Positions 6,049 through 6,389 of a stretch of DNA of 6,389 nt are shown here, in pieces. Below the pieces are notes generated by a model. It had not been told where the DNA came from and searched no databases. It worked only from the letters and a program-made list of their open reading frames with translations. This DNA is from Desulfobacterales bacterium (GTDB lineage Bacteria > Desulfobacterota > DSM-4660 > Desulfatiglandales > B25-G16): the NCBI GenBank assembly GCA_013375385.1, contig JABXJY010000160.1:1-6389 (forward strand), written 5' to 3'. The position numbers and the translations under genes are program-made. The number at the start of each line of letters is the position of its first letter. Position 1 is the stretch's first letter.

Positions 6049-6389
6049 TCAGGAGATGCCACCCAGTTCTTTGAAGTGCACGATCCGACGGCCCTGATGC
6101 CGGGACAGTTTCTGTAAGAGAACTTCAAGAAACTCAAAGGCCACATCGTTCATCCGCTGGTGATGGATCATGATCCCGCAAAGACCGCTCGCTACAGCAT
6201 GACTCAGTTCAGCGAAAAGGTGATCCCAATCTGCAACGGGATTCGCCTCCTTGCGGGTGTGCAAGTCGAGATTTACCGGGAAATCGGGCAATCCTTCCGG
6301 CGTTGACGGCAGGCTGTCCTGGCTTCGGGATACGGCATGGTAGCCAAGCTCTTTGAGCAATCTGAGTGAATTGAGATCACAGCGGTTCC
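6049..6389 (-). CDS. Polysaccharide deacetylase-like protein, C-terminal 112 residues (partial, N-terminus off the right edge)
   Basis: The frame is open to the right edge of the window and ends at TGA 6051-6049. The TTG at 6360 is internal: conserved-looking residues (NRCDLNSLRLLKELGY) continue upstream of it, so the gene begins outside the window. The visible part resembles the end of NodB-type polysaccharide deacetylases: a LLKELGYHAVSRS strand-helix unit, a NLDLHTRKE segment, WDHLFAELSHAV and GIMIHHQRMND, whose tandem histidines and aspartate fit the last strand of the deacetylase barrel. It then ends in a helix (FLEVLLQKL) and a final strand. Such enzymes remove N- or O-acetyl groups from surface or cell-wall sugars. 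The NodB metal-binding motifs (TFDD, HxxxH) would lie outside the window, so activity cannot be judged. Its link to the methyltransferases downstream is only positional. Confidence 0.7.
   Translation of the reverse strand, partial: NRCDLNSLRLLKELGYHAVSRSQDSLPSTPEGLPDFPVNLDLHTRKEANPVADWDHLFAELSHAVASGLCGIMIHHQRMNDVAFEFLEVLLQKLSRHQGRRIVHFKELGGIS

Noticed and set aside
1..6389. tRNA, rRNA, CRISPR array or insertion sequence
   Set aside because: No direct-repeat array, cloverleaf-type sequence, transposase or terminal inverted repeats were seen on either strand.

Overview
All supportable genes in this window are on the minus strand, so it reads from right to left. The proteins (an ABC exporter of the FtsX/MacB class, a secreted M28-type protein with a signal peptide, a polysaccharide deacetylase) and GC near 50-57% in the outer genes fit a Gram-negative bacterium. 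Deltaproteobacteria/Desulfobacterota is my best guess, by impression of the sequences only.

Right part (about 4405-6389): the C-terminal end of a polysaccharide deacetylase enters from the right edge. Next is a 295-bp gap with a near-consensus sigma70-type promoter and a leader of about 220 nt. Two unrelated SAM-dependent methyltransferases follow, 17 nt apart: a class I enzyme that appears to start at a non-ATG codon behind a perfect AGGAGG, and a metal-dependent family-3 (caffeoyl-CoA type) O-methyltransferase. This suggests a small-molecule or surface-glycan modification locus. It is lower in GC than its surroundings.

Left part (1 to about 4260): a second near-consensus promoter (TTGACA, 17 bp, TATATT with extended -10) drives what looks like a three-gene operon. 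In order these are a compact four-helix FtsX-family permease with almost no extracytoplasmic domain, a LolD/MacB-type ATPase, and a large secreted protein that runs off the left edge after at least 870 residues. The secreted protein has an M28 aminopeptidase architecture (PA domain, M28 core, transthyretin-like beta domain), but four of the five expected metal ligands and the catalytic glutamate are replaced. A charged helical segment of about 150 residues is inserted into the core.

My reading is that the left operon is a mechanotransmission-type ABC system in which the permease's missing outer domain may be replaced by, or work on, an enzymatically dead M28-fold partner. This is inference from gene order and motif loss. 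It is the item in the window most worth following up.
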